DNA of 64,000 nucleotides from Cylindrobasidium torrendii FP15055 ss-10 (taxonomy: Eukaryota; Basidiomycota; Agaricomycetes; Agaricales; Physalacriaceae), in NCBI GenBank assembly GCA_000934385.1, contig KN880508.1, forward strand, positions 43,163 through 107,162, given 5' to 3'. The notes beneath the pieces are model-generated. The model was not told the DNA's origin and did not search any database. It was given only the letters and a program-made list of their open reading frames with translations. Position numbers and translations under genes: made by a program. Every line of letters starts with the position of its first letter. Position 1 is the stretch's first letter. Of this stretch, positions 33,392 through 44,228 are shown in pieces.

Positions 33392-35121
33392 ATGTCGCGC
33401 CCCAGTTACCTTTCACCTTCGTCTTCGAGAATCTACCAAGAGGCACTTCGCAGATACTACGAACAGCTCAGCATCGATCTCAGTACGACCTGCGCGCTCG
33501 AACAATCCGGACTCCTTGATCCCAGGGATCCAAAGTCTGTCTTGCAGGACCGCATCGCTGAATTACACCAAAATCGGAAAGACCATGGAAGGCTTCACCA
33601 TGCCCTCGACTCTATGCTGGATGTCCTATTGGTTTTCAACGACGCCTTCGGGGAGCTAGGAGACTCTGCGGTATGTCGCACTAGTACGGAGCCTGCCTCA
33701 ACACGTGTGTCTGATCATCGGCACGCAGAATATCCCCGGCGGAAAGGCACTCTTCGTCGCATTCGGTGTCCTCCTCAAGGTTCGTCAAATCCCACATAGT
33801 CTTGCCATGCACCATTAAGATCGACGTAGGCCACACGGAATTTGCGCAACCGCGAACGCGAATTGGAGAAACTCCTCGGCAAGGCGTCCGACTTCCTCGA
33901 GCGCTATGCTGTTCGCGAGCGCTTGAAGACGGAGGAAACTAACGAGGGACTCTTTGTCGATATTTTTGTCAACGTGTTGAAGGTTCTGGGACTGGCGACC
34001 CAGATTTTGCACGGGCGGAGACAGAGTATGTTAAGTTTTTTCCATACTCCGACCATGCAAACCTATTTGGCAACAGCATTTCGAAACTTGCTAGCGGCTT
34101 TGCGAGATAACCAAGATATTCACGACGCTGAGACAGAGCTCAACGCATGTCTCGATGCAGAACTCCAGTGGACGAGCGTTGAGGTGCTCCGTACCGTTGT
34201 GCAAGGTTCTATCGTCGTTTCCTAGAGAATCTTACTGACACTCATCTCATTGCAGGAAACCAAAACACTACCGCTCGATTGAACGATATTCAACGTGATT
34301 TACATTGTCTTCGTGATCAGATCCAGAGTGGCATGTTATTCAGGCCCGATCCCCGGCACACCTTCAAGTTCGACTCCACCTTTGTTCAAGCTCGGAGATC
34401 GAACCGCGGAGAACCGACCCCAGAGTCCCTCATATGCGATGCAGCAGCTCTTGTGCGCGATGCCGCGACGGTCTTCCAACTCTCCGCTAAGGCTATGTCT
34501 ACTGGGAATCGCGTTGAATCCTCAACGGCGGTTATGTGCGCCACAGCGCTCGCCGTCATTTCAGCGCCCAGTATCACCAACGCCGTTAGAGTATGCTTTA
34601 TTAACGCGGCCACTTTTGCTCTGTGGAATGCGTTCATACCGCGCTACTTTGGTTCGCCGAATACGCAGTCGGTTACGCTGGTCACACTCGAAAAGCGACG
34701 CGTCAGCCTCTCTTTCGACCGGTGTCGTGACTATGAGGTTAATTAATTGCAACTTCGACAACTCCGAATTGCGCTCACAAGTTCACAGGCTGTTGCCTCA
34801 GCTGTCATGGATATTTATGCTGATATTGGGGGATCCAGATATGAGGACGCTATCAGCCAGAGATGGATGATATGGGACGTTAGTAACGGCGACTTCGTTT
34901 GGTCTAACTCTTGGTTTACCGCCGGTGCAACCATTGCAATGTGGGACGGAGGTCGTGATCAAAAGTATAAGCCCTGGAATGTCTGGAGGACTCTCGTTCT
35001 ACATACCCATTCCTGGCTGTGCTTGATGGAGGAAATAATTTCTAGGCCTGAACTTGATGACAAAATGCTTCGGTTTCGTTGTGACTGGTGCGTTGATTTC
35101 GACAATGCTACATTTCATTAA
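33392..35121 (+). CDS. Protein with STAND-type N-terminal helical domain and ubiquitin-like (ULD-type) domain
   Basis: Six exons, 33392-33670, 33729-33779, 33830-34025, 34077-34205, 34256-34737 and 34789-35121, join in phase to 489 residues; introns are 50-58 nt. Residues 1-110 (YQEALRRYYEQLSIDLS... then NIPGGKALFVAFGVLLKAT) resemble the helical N-terminal domain of fungal STAND/NLR-like proteins. A helical segment follows (LFVDIFVNVLKVLGLATQIL). At about 355-430, TQSVTLVTLEKRRVSLSFDR...YE, DISQRW-like and WFTAGATIAMWDGGR segments match the beta-rich ubiquitin-like domain (ULD_2 type) common in basidiomycetes. No NACHT or Walker A motif is present. The family assignments are from recalled patterns and are moderate in strength. 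It may act in signalling or non-self response; that is inference. Confidence 0.7.
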
Positions 35122-35642
35122 AATTAACATACCGTTAGTAGCCACTGCAACCCTCGAGTAGCAGGATACACGGAGTCGCGGGTCTATCTCGCACATCAGG
35201 AAAACGGCAAATTGTAGATTTTTGCATAATCAAGACTTTATGCTGAATTATGCTAGAATTTTTGACATTAGTGGCAGATACTACATCAGAGATTATTGAT
35301 TATCCCCCCTTATAAAAGATACCCTTTCCGCTGTAAATCTTTGCAAACCGCGCCACCAAGGTTAGATTATCATAAGAGGCATCCCAAGTCGGTAAACCAC
35401 TGTATATTCATTGACAGGTTGATGTTGCATCGACTAATTCTCAAAGGCTTATGCTAATCACGCACAAATACGGGCTCCTCAACCTGATTGCATGCAATTG
35501 GGGTACAAAAGAGAAAATGAATGAATTCTGGGGACTACGATACTTTGTTATCTAAATCAAGCAACTTCATTACTGGCACATCACAAGCGCGCAATCGTTG
35601 CTGTGAAAAGTAAGCGCAAGAACAGACGGAGTAGACATACGA
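35122..35642. other. Intergenic region
   Basis: AT-rich stretch with many stops in every frame. Nothing is supported. Confidence 0.5.
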
Positions 35643-35986
35643 CTAGGCAGCATCAGGCATGGCGCGCCTCCGAGCGTCACAGATAGCAGGGACCTGGTCG
35701 AAGGTCAGATACATCCTCGGACCTCTACGGTGCCGCACCTGGTAATCAAAGACCTCCTGGCGAGCACCCATCGAGGCAGCAGGCACTGTGTCACTTCATC
35801 GAAGTCGCCTTCCAGTCCCTTCCTCCAAAAGCATGTCGGAGTCTCGTCATATTTGATGATCTTGGCGAGTAGGACGCAACGGCTGTCGCCGCCCTCGTCG
35901 CTGTGCGCGGACAGGCTATAGTTGCGGGACTGTGCAGACGTGGCAGTTCTAGGTGGTGGTGGTCGAAGTTGACGATCGTACGGCTT
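35643..35986 (-). CDS. Orphan C-terminal coding fragment (two putative exons)
   Basis: A GC-rich island in AT-rich surroundings reads open on the minus strand: 35795-35986, then a 38-nt GT-AG gap at 35757-35794, then 35643-35756 ending in a stop, all in one phase. The reading includes CVLLAKIIKYDETPTCFWRK and GPRMYLTFDQVPAICDARRR, which looks like real protein. I do not recognise the family and no start codon is evident; upstream exons or a truncated gene are both possible. The putative intron is shorter than others in this window. Confidence 0.3.
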
Positions 35987-37435
35987 ACTCAGCGCCGGTT
36001 CCTGCCGTCACTCCATCATGTCCATGGCACCGCCGCGCCCAAGCCCGCTTGACATGACACTGCTACTTACAAAAGCAAGTTGGAAGCAAGTTGGGCAAGT
36101 GATTCCTGTATTTACTTTCTCTGTAGCCTGCTCTGAGCAATGGTTTGGACGGTGCACCACGTCCTCAAGTACTTGGCGGAATAGTTTCCGGAGTTTGAGT
36201 AGTGCGCACGCGTGTCACTGAGCCTCAACGTCTTGATGTCGGGGAGCTCATTGCAAGCATTGTTCTGGTACAACACACTCAGCATTGCATTCACTTCGTT
36301 CCGCACTTTTGGCTCCTGCGTACAGAAATTGAATTTCAGATGCCGTTCTTGACCTCCATCCCTCATTTTACATCAAGAAATCTATCGATAGGGACATATC
36401 TGCCACTCTATACTCCCAGCGACTAAATTTGACATCATTGCTGAACATTTGCACCGCAGATACGAGGATTACCCGCCACACAACAAATATGCGTAGACTG
36501 CAGTGTCTGAACTATCCCATTACCTTACATATGCTAATATTGATTATCCCTCTCACCTTTCAGCCATATTCTGGGCTATGGACTAGGAAAGGTGAGTTGG
36601 TACAAGAATGTACAAATTCCCGTTTTCCTGATGCATGTGACTGGTGCGATTCCTCATCCTTGTATACTATCGTATTCTGACTAGTGGCTGACTGGAATAT
36701 AGTTCAATCTGCACCCGGAAATCGATTTATGCCGGACATGACACTGGCAACATCATAGATCTGCTTCGAGACGCAATCTCTGACCTCTGCAACATGTTGT
36801 GGAAAGAGAATCTTGCGAGCTACCTCAAATCGGAGCCAACACATGAAGATCCATGCATATTCCTAGACAGAATTGCTACTTATTACAGCACGACAGTCAC
36901 CATCGCTTCAGAACTCATCACAGAGGATCGTTGTGCAAGCATATCATCTTCAGACCTACTCGAAAACCTGGAGATCATTTCCGAATCTTTCTTCTTGCAC
37001 GTTAAAGAGGTACACATTTGAATGGTCCGGTTTGGTCTGGGTTTCTCTGATCTTTGCCTACAGCAATATTTGAGCATCTGAATGAGTTTGCCTTTGCATA
37101 CGCGAACCATGCCAGGCTGCTGTGCAGGACAAGAGTCACTGTAGCACCACCATCGCAAGTCGTCCAAAACCCAATCGATTATCCACACCTAGAGCAGAAT
37201 CAAAACATAGCGTACAGTACAGCAACCAAGATAAATAACCGAGGGCCGTGCTGGTTGTACTAAAAACTATGAGCATCCTATATAGCGTCAGGGTATTTAA
37301 ATATATAGCGTACAAGTACATTTGCGTTAGAGTAATGAGTGTCGTTAAAGCTGAAGCTGGTCTAAGGAATGTGCGAACTCGAGTGAGGAAAAGAGATGTG
37401 AAAAAGTATTATGCAAAGGAATGAACAAATGACAC
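35987..37435. other. Gene-poor interval with small unassigned frames
   Basis: No firm gene. A plus-strand open segment near 36710-37018 (containing LWKENLASYLKSEPTHEDP) and a minus-strand one at 36112-36366 (containing HLKFNFCTQEPKVRNEVNAM) look mildly protein-like but have no clear start, partner exons or known family. Confidence 0.3.
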
Positions 37436-38671
37436 CTATGATTGGGACACTCTGGGGCCTTTGTACGCGCCGCGCCCGCGTGTACCCTTTGCTGGGAAGG
37501 GTACCAAGGCTACTGGAGCGGCGTCTGCAGTTTGTGCGCGTTCGAGTGGTGTAAACGTCGCCATGGTCGGGTACGATTCGCTCTCCGCTGCTGTTGGTGC
37601 AACTGATGGAGCAGTAGAGCGGACCGAGTCTGACGCAGAACGGGTATGTGCTTGGAAGTAGTCCTCGGGCTCGGCGGCGGGGGCGTCGGTGGCCATGGGG
37701 TAGAACTTGCGTCCAGCGGCGTATTGGCGCATGAGCGCGTCAGGCGTCGGTGGGTCCTCGAACACCGATTGACGGCCGTACGGAGTAGATTCTGACCCTC
37801 GGCAGTACCGTGGGCAGACGAGTACATAAGGCGAAGTAGGGACAGAAATGGACTTTTCGGGTTTGAACGAGGACGGGGATATTTTGAGCTTGAGCGATTC
37901 TTTTGGTCTGCGCGTGCTTGTTGTTGTTGAGCTGGAAAGAAAGGATAAGTGACTGGCTTGCGAGGTACAGCTACAGACGTACAATGATACGGAACGCGAG
38001 GATTTGGCGGTAGAAAATGCCCGTGGGGGTGGCTGCGGGGTAAGGAAGGGATCTGGGACCGCGTCGACAGAGGGCCGGGCAAGCTCCTCCCAATCCGAGT
38101 CAGAGTCGGAGAGTGCAATATCAGCGGGGTCGGGCTGTTTGTCCTTGCTGCGCATGCGATGGAAGATGGAGCCACTCTTGGATGTCGGCGTGCTCGGCGG
38201 CTGTGACGAAGCGATGGTGGTCGAGCTCTTCACACTGCGAACTGTGCGTGTAGATTGTTTTCGCAGACGCGCTGGGCGTCGCGGAGGCGTTTTCTTGACA
38301 GAGTTGGACGAGTTGTAGCCTTCGTCGGTCTCCTCCGAGGCCGAGACTTTGCGGGACGTCTTGCGCGGGGTAAGGTGGGCTTTGAGCTTCGAGAACGTGG
38401 ATGGTTTGCGCGGGCTGGACTCCATACTGGTCGAGGGAGAAAGGTCTGGGGTGTCTGCGCCGCCGAGAATGGTGCGCACATCTGCATCATCCTCCGTCGA
38501 GGATTTGTCTTGGTCCTGGGAAAGTTCAAATGAAGGGGCAAGCAGGCCGTCTCCGCCATTGAATACGAGATCAGAGATGCCACTGCCTTCGTGAAAGAAG
38601 CCGAGCTGGGCGTATGCATCGGCGACGGAGGCGCGCAGGGTGTCCCGCTGGGGATCCTGCTCGCGGTGCAT
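37436..38671 (-). CDS. Ser/Pro/Thr-rich protein of unknown function
   Basis: The frame is open for 411 codons. A 51-nt intron at 37932-37982 (GTACGT...CCAG, multiple of three) probably removes the odd Cys-rich stretch and leaves RSVSFSTTTSTRRPKESLKL, giving about 394 residues. The protein is low in complexity: acidic and Ser-rich near residues 40-85, strongly basic near 88-155 with many (S/T)P sites (PSTFSKLKAHLTPRKTSRK), then Ser/Pro-rich to the end. It is likely disordered and phosphorylated. There is no signal peptide, membrane span or known domain. I do not recognise it. Codon use and size argue that it is real. Confidence 0.65.
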   Translation of the reverse strand: MHREQDPQRDTLRASVADAYAQLGFFHEGSGISDLVFNGGDGLLAPSFELSQDQDKSSTEDDADVRTILGGADTPDLSPSTSMESSPRKPSTFSKLKAHLTPRKTSRKVSASEETDEGYNSSNSVKKTPPRRPARLRKQSTRTVRSVKSSTTIASSQPPSTPTSKSGSIFHRMRSKDKQPDPADIALSDSDSDWEELARPSVDAVPDPFLTPQPPPRAFSTAKSSRSVSLYVCSCTSQASHLSFLSSSTTTSTRRPKESLKLKISPSSFKPEKSISVPTSPYVLVCPRYCRGSESTPYGRQSVFEDPPTPDALMRQYAAGRKFYPMATDAPAAEPEDYFQAHTRSASDSVRSTAPSVAPTAAESESYPTMATFTPLERAQTADAAPVALVPFPAKGTRGRGAYKGPRVSQS

Positions 38672-39054
38672 GGTGGGAGGTTCGGAAGTTGCTAAAATCG
38701 TCTAAAAGCCGGAAACTTGAGCGTTCATATGGATGCCAACGCTTCCATCAAATAGCGTTACCTTGTCGACCACTCAGGGAACCAAATAGTGAGCCTCAGC
38801 TTGTGAAGGTGCTGTGGACTTTCCGTAAATTCCATGGCAATAAAAAGTGAAGAAGTGCCGCGACCCACGTCTAGGTGGTAGTACAATGAGGCAGAAGCGC
38901 ACACTTGATAGAGCATGTTGGTTGATCCGGTCCGAGATCCGATCACTGTCCGCCACATTGACGGCGGACGCGGCCCAAGTTCCAACTGACCGCTTGACAA
39001 CATATTTCTTACAGATCTTGCGTAACGCAAATCTATACTGCCATTATACAAAGC
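38672..39054. other. Intergenic region
   Basis: Promoter side of the Ser/Pro-rich gene and 3' flank of the TANGO2-like gene. Nothing further is supported. Confidence 0.45.
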
Positions 39055-40402
39055 TCATGACCGTCGAATATTGAACTCAAACATTCGTCTCGATGAAGAC
39101 CCCGCTAAACATGGCCTTTTCGCCTCTTTCGCTTGTCCGTTTCCGTTTGTGTTCCCCTCGACCACATCATTCCCACCCTCCGTACCCAACTCGAATACGT
39201 CCTGCTCCACAAATTTCACAGATCCATCTTTTCTCACCAAAATGACCGTTGAAAGTCGGGTCCCATACCATCGCTCATCTGGCGGTAACAAGTCATTTTG
39301 CAGCTCGAAGGGAAGAACGCGGATGGTGTTGCGAAGGTCTTCGCGCTTCTGAATCGGAGTGTCTGCACTTATGCTGTGCGTCAATAAGCGAATGGAACAC
39401 AAGTGAGGGAATCGAAAAGAATGGAAGAGACGCACGAAAGCATTCCCAACAGCTCTTCCACCAACTCATCTTCGCTCTTTTGAGTTTCTCGACCAATCGA
39501 CCCAAGAATTTCTGCAAACTCCTTTTTACCTCGTATGACTTTTGGCCAGTCTGCTCCACCATGCGCATCCGCACCGTTCGAAAAACAATCACATACACCC
39601 TCGGCGTTGGGGATAGCTGAGATATCCTCCTTTGTTATGGTGCGGCTAACTATATCCCCGCCTCCCCCGTTGTTCGTTGCAAATAGCGCTTCATACGACA
39701 CCGTAAGTGAATGTGCTGCACCATATTCTGTGGTTTGGGACGAAGGTGCAGAAACAGGCGAGAGTAACAAAAGGTTAAAGCCAGCGAACTTCGTATCTGG
39801 TGCAACAAGGCTTGTGAACTCATTTGCCAGCGTTTGTGCCTCCGGTGGGGGGTCCAAAAGGAAAGAAGAACATAGAGAGCCCCTGGATGTATCGTAGGTC
39901 GTATATGCTTCCGTTATGTTCGTTCTGGGAGCGGTTAATCAGAGACCTTGGTCCGAGGTGAGAGGTGGACCAAATGGAAGCATGTCCAACAGCAATGAAG
40001 GGATGCCCCTCAAAATGGAATGGAGAAGGTTGGAATGAAGAGAGATAAAGAACCGCGTACAAAACAGCGATGCGGCCGGCACGGTTTATGCCTAACCATG
40101 TCCCTCCGCCTTTTAGGTCGATTCCCGACAGGACGCTTCCTTCGTCGTCATTTTGTGACCCAAGCATTTCCGGAGCGTCGGTCGGATGATCAAAAGAATG
40201 AAAGTGCGCATTCAGTGTAGGCCGATGCAGGAATTCGTCTCGATTTGTGCACATTATTCTGATGACGCGATGGTCAATAAGCCAGCACGAGATCAGGGTC
40301 AAGGAGATAAGGGAGAGAGATTTGATTAGGAAGTGATTGTTCGATGAATGGGACGCACAAAGCGTAATCATCATGATCCAACGTCCAGAATACAATGCAC
40401 AT
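39055..40402 (-). CDS. TANGO2-like NRDE-family protein
   Basis: Exons 40359-40402, 40061-40258, 39436-39924 and 39055-39373 join to 349 residues. The introns (100, 136 and 62 nt) are longer than most here. The N-terminus MCIVFWTLDHDDYALIMCTN-RDE carries the NRDE tetrapeptide that defines the family, made by splicing exon 1 to exon 2 inside a Leu codon. Next come LHRPTLNAHFHSF and SGIDLKGGGTWLGINRAGR, then VLTNITEAYTTYDTSRG across intron 2. The C-terminal part has REDLRNTIRVLPF and WYGTRLSTVILVRKDG, also typical. TANGO2 proteins affect Golgi organisation, mitochondria and heme handling in animals; the fungal role is unclear. The first Met before a Cys at position 2 fits the family start. Confidence 0.93.
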
Positions 40403-40640
40403 GATGGTATGAGGAAGGAGAGATGCGGTGATCGGGCCGAATCGCCGTACTTCAGCTTAGCCTTCGACTCCGAGTGGCCTGGCTTGGCCAGGCGTTTGGG
40501 TCGTGAAGGAGTGGCCGAAATGCGTGCGTTCTATAGTCAAAACTCGTGCAATTCCCTAGGTTCTCAGAGTTGTATCATATGTGTAGTCTCATAGTATCCC
40601 AATCGCGCCGCAATTCCGTCCCATCGTGCTCTGAGGCGCT

Positions 40641-41543
40641 CTACCCAATCACAAAGTCCACGCAACTCTCGTATGTCTGGCTGTTTTCCGTCGCGTACCA
40701 GAACCATTGAATTGCACAAGCACCCGCGGTAGCGCACTCGCTGGACACGTCGGGGATTGTCACGCTGAATTCGGCTAGAGAAGAAATTAGTTCTGTATTT
40801 TCCCGGAAAGTGATGAGGTTGTGGTCGGTGGAGGAATGAGGGAAGGTGTAATCGTAGAGACGCAAGGAAGTGCTGGACAAAGGAGGACACGTACTATCAT
40901 TCTTGGGCCACTTCGACGGTCCGAGGGTGCTGTCTGCATACACGGGCCAGGTGAAGAGGCGCTCAATAGCGGTGTTGGACGCCAGGTCAATGACAGAGAC
41001 GTTCTACACACACAGAATACCATGAGTTGATGGGGGACTTGTAAAAGGAAAAGAGATCGAACGCACTGCGTATCCTGTATGGTGCGCGACCAGGTCGATC
41101 TCAAAGTCTACGACGTCGCCCACAGAGTAGGTTTGCACTTTGGCTTTGTTGTCGGCGTAGGTGAAGCCGCGGCATTGGAGGAGGTTGCAAGCGTCGGTAG
41201 TGCTGCTGTCGACGACAGCAAGGGAATTCTCGATCTAATAGGGGGCGTGAGCTAACGCTCGCTACTCTTGAAAGTGAGGACGGACGGGTCCCGTAAGATC
41301 TACGCTATGTCAGTCAAGAAAACAGAGGGAATGTGCCAAAGTGCGTACCATCAGTAAGCTTCTTAGCGACAGCAGCGCCACAAGCCGCCTTGTGCGTGCT
41401 TCCAGTCTACCCTCTTGGTCAGTCTCTGTGGCCAGAAATGGTTGCGGCAGACGCACCCCACGCGGCGTAGGCGTAGTCACGACACCGTGCGCGCTCGCAC
41501 CTATCGCAGCCAAAGCAGTGATGAGGAAACACTTGGTGAACAT
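40641..41543 (-). CDS. Secreted LPMO-like / chitin-binding type-4-like protein with N-terminal His
   Basis: Six exons, 41457-41543, 41349-41406, 41286-41299, 41067-41234, 40895-41003 and 40641-40774, join to 189 residues. Exon 3 is only 14 nt. Residues 1-18 form a signal peptide, cut in ...GASA before HGVVTTPTPRG, leaving His at the mature N-terminus, as in copper histidine-brace enzymes. Further features: KAACGAAVAKKL, DACNLLQCRGFTYADN, FEIDLVAHHTGYANVSV with candidate second-brace His residues, and CATAGACAIQWFW...YESCVDF near the end. Eight or so cysteines fit a disulfide-rich secreted fold. I recall similar basidiomycete proteins annotated as chitin-binding type-4; the exact LPMO family and substrate cannot be told. 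A 120-nt intron precedes the last exon. Confidence 0.82.
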
Positions 41544-42102
41544 TGTTGAGAAGAAACTAGCAGTTGCGAAGAAATTTGTCGCTACCTCCAGACACTCGCA
41601 AATCCAGAGCTTATATGGCTCTCAGCCGGCCCGGCCAGACGCACATATGCCTCATCCTCGGCTGATACTCGCAAGGGACTGTTGTTTGAATGTACACGAC
41701 GATGATGAAGCGAGGGACGCATGTAGTGGAAGAAGCTCGTTGTTATATAGTCATACGCCACGCGCGGTTAATCATGCCAACCAAGACTGCGAGTGAATGC
41801 CAGGGAAGTGACGGGCACCCTGGTAGTTTATACCACGAGAACGCGTGGAATGTATGCTTCTTTCATAATGGTGGGCCGCAAGCCCGGTGAAGTGATCTTG
41901 CACAATTTGACGGAGACAAGCGCAAATTGTAGTGATATCTACTACATCTACTAGAGTCCGCTCTAGTTAGCTCAATAATACACACAACGAAGTCTACAAA
42001 CGAGATCGTGCAGGATACAAAAGCGTCGTATGAGGGTCATTACTTCGTGTACATCCACCGTCTTCATATGTCGTGTTTACGCTGAGCACACAGCACAAAT
42101 TC
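41544..42102. other. Intergenic region
   Basis: Promoter side of the secreted protein gene; a TATA-like GTTATATAG lies near 41740 and AGCTTATATGG near 41610. No gene is supported. Confidence 0.4.
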
Positions 42103-44025
42103 CTATCGTCGCTCCCCTCGCTCCCTCGCGCTATCTCTGGCCTTGCTTTCCTTTGTTTCCACCTTCACAAAGTCGTCTGCCTCAGCGCCCTCTGCTCCAT
42201 CCTTCTTCACGGCCATGTATGCCTCACCAAGGATCTGCAGCCCTATGGCACGTAGCTCTGCTCTCTGCGCTGCTGCCGCCGCGCGTGCAGCAGCCTCGCT
42301 CGCTGCCGCTGATTGAGCCGGAGTGGACGAGCCGAAGCCCACCGCCGAGGCAAAGTTGCCTGCGAAGCCTGTGGGCGACAAGGACCGTGTTGACGAGATA
42401 GAACCACTCTTGCTGGCAGCTGCGACCGCCTGCGTAGTCCTTCCTCCACTTGTCGGTGCGGCAGCCAACGCAGGATCCTCCAACACCCTGTCGCACGTCT
42501 CCCTCAGCACGCTCTCAATCTCCAGCTTGGCACCTTTGAACAGTGCATGGAGACCCTTCTCTGCGGCGGCTTCCTCCAGTCGTTTCTTTTCTTCTGGCGA
42601 GAGGCCTGCTTTTTCTGCGGCTTGTATCTGGTCAAACATTGCTTTGAGTTCTATTGCAGAGCGGAGGGTGGATACGCTGAAGAATATGGTTAGTGAATTA
42701 GAAGGGAAAATGTACGAAGAAATTGACGTACGTCTCGCTGAAGACGTGATACTTTCCCTGCACATTATGGAGCCAACCACCGACGCCGAGGAATGACTGA
42801 TGCGTTGCCAAAAAGTGCTTTGCTTTAGATGCATAGACAAAGCCAACGGCATGCAGGAGGTCGACACCATATGATTCCGCTTTGAGGTCTCTAGGATGAG
42901 CGGGTTAGATGGATTCGATAGACAGAAATGGAGGAGTCAACAAATGAGACAAGCCGTTATAAAGAGAATAGGACTTGAAAGAACGCACTCTGCCTCAAGC
43001 TCGCATGTCATCTTCCACGACCTGAGCATTTCCTTGTCGTCCGGGCCTGACGCCGCTTCTGTGAACACACTGAGCTTGCTCGTGAGCTGTTCAACAAGCT
43101 TTGCTATCCTTGCGGAACGCTCCGCTGCTTTCTACGCGAGAGGTCTTGGTGAGGAAAGGATAGAGAAGCAGAAGGTCACATACCTCGGCGTTCACCCTCC
43201 TCTCCTTCTCATCCTTGGCTTTCTTTTCCTCTTCGCTGAGTATAATCCTCCCCTTTGCATCTCTTTCCCTCTTCGCATCAACCTCTGCATCCTCAGCCTC
43301 TTCCAACGCCGCCTTCATATCCCTCGCCAGACTGATGTTCCCAATGATACTGACAAACTTCTCTCCTCCAAAGATGGCTGAGAAGACTTCTTCTGGGTCG
43401 ACGAAGCCGCCCTCTGGTTGGGATTCTTTTGGCCCTTGCTCGTTATATTTGCGTCGGAGTGCAGGATCAGAAAGTGTCTGGTATGCGATGGCGATGGCAT
43501 TGAAGCGCTCGGCTGCGTTGGGGTCAGATGGATTCTTGTCAGGATGGTGCTTGATTGCCATTCGACCTGAGAGGCATATCAGCATACTATTCCATGACAG
43601 AAGACACATGTAATCTAGAAGGAATAGAGGGGAATCTACACGCACGATATGCCTTCTTAATGTCTTCCGTTGTCGCCGTCACCGGCACGCCCAGTAGGTC
43701 ATAGTATCCCGTCTCCAATGGACTTTCCTGAGTCCCTCGGCCTTTCCGCCTCGTTGGTGTCTTGGGTGGGGTGGCAGTGGATGTGCTGGCGCCTATGAAT
43801 GTTTGAGGCGCGGCGTACGAGGCATATGGTTTGGTACGCACCTGGCACCTGCCCAGGATAAAACACATGCGCCTCTGCGCTGCCGCATTTCCAACACCGA
43901 ATCTCAAGGCGCGTGCCCGCAGCGGGGCGGGGTTCGGGAACAGGAAACTCAAATCCGGATGAACAGGTGCTGCAGGTCGTCTGTATATGCGGCTGGATAG
44001 GTCGGGAGGGAATTAGCGTGGTCAT
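42103..44025 (-). CDS. DnaJ (Hsp40) protein of the Caj1/Djp1 type
   Basis: Six exons, 43842-44025, 43646-43792, 43184-43566, 42989-43131, 42732-42890 and 42103-42676, join to 529 residues. The N-terminal 60 residues hold two CxxC pairs (CSTCSSGF, RCWKCGS) that could bind zinc. The J domain follows: GYYDLLGVPVTATTEDIKKA, then RRMAIKHHPDKNPSD with the HPD motif, then YNEQGPKES. C-terminal to it is the X-like domain of this family (FSAIFGGEKFVSIIGNISLA, LLHAVGFVYASKAKHFL). The end is Ala/Ser-rich and charged. It should stimulate Hsp70 ATPase in the cytosol or at organelle membranes; yeast Djp1 aids peroxisomal and mitochondrial import. The zinc-like N-terminus ahead of the J domain is not usual for Caj1/Djp1. 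It faces MAK21 head to head. Confidence 0.92.
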
Positions 44026-44228
44026 TGCGGAGGGTGTTGATGGGCGGAGCGGGTCGTGTGAACCGTTGGCCTTGTCCTCGTGATATTCAAGTCCTCAGGA
44101 AGCGCCGCGCAGTAAAGGTGTGTTAGCAGTGACAGTGATGGCACTGATGCAGCGCAATCCGTAAATGACGATCGACGGTCCGAGCTACCGACGCACGCGA
44201 TCAAGCTAAATTTCTGATTTAGACCGCG
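44026..44228. promoter_or_regulatory. Bidirectional promoter region of the DnaJ and MAK21 genes
   Basis: The two start codons are 203 bp apart in divergent orientation. Shared or overlapping control elements are expected from the spacing; no single motif stands out. Confidence 0.45.

Noticed and set aside
36112..36366. Minus-strand frame sharing LKFNF with a frame near 33130
   Set aside because: The shared stretch is only five residues and neither frame has a start or partner exons, so paralogy is not supported.
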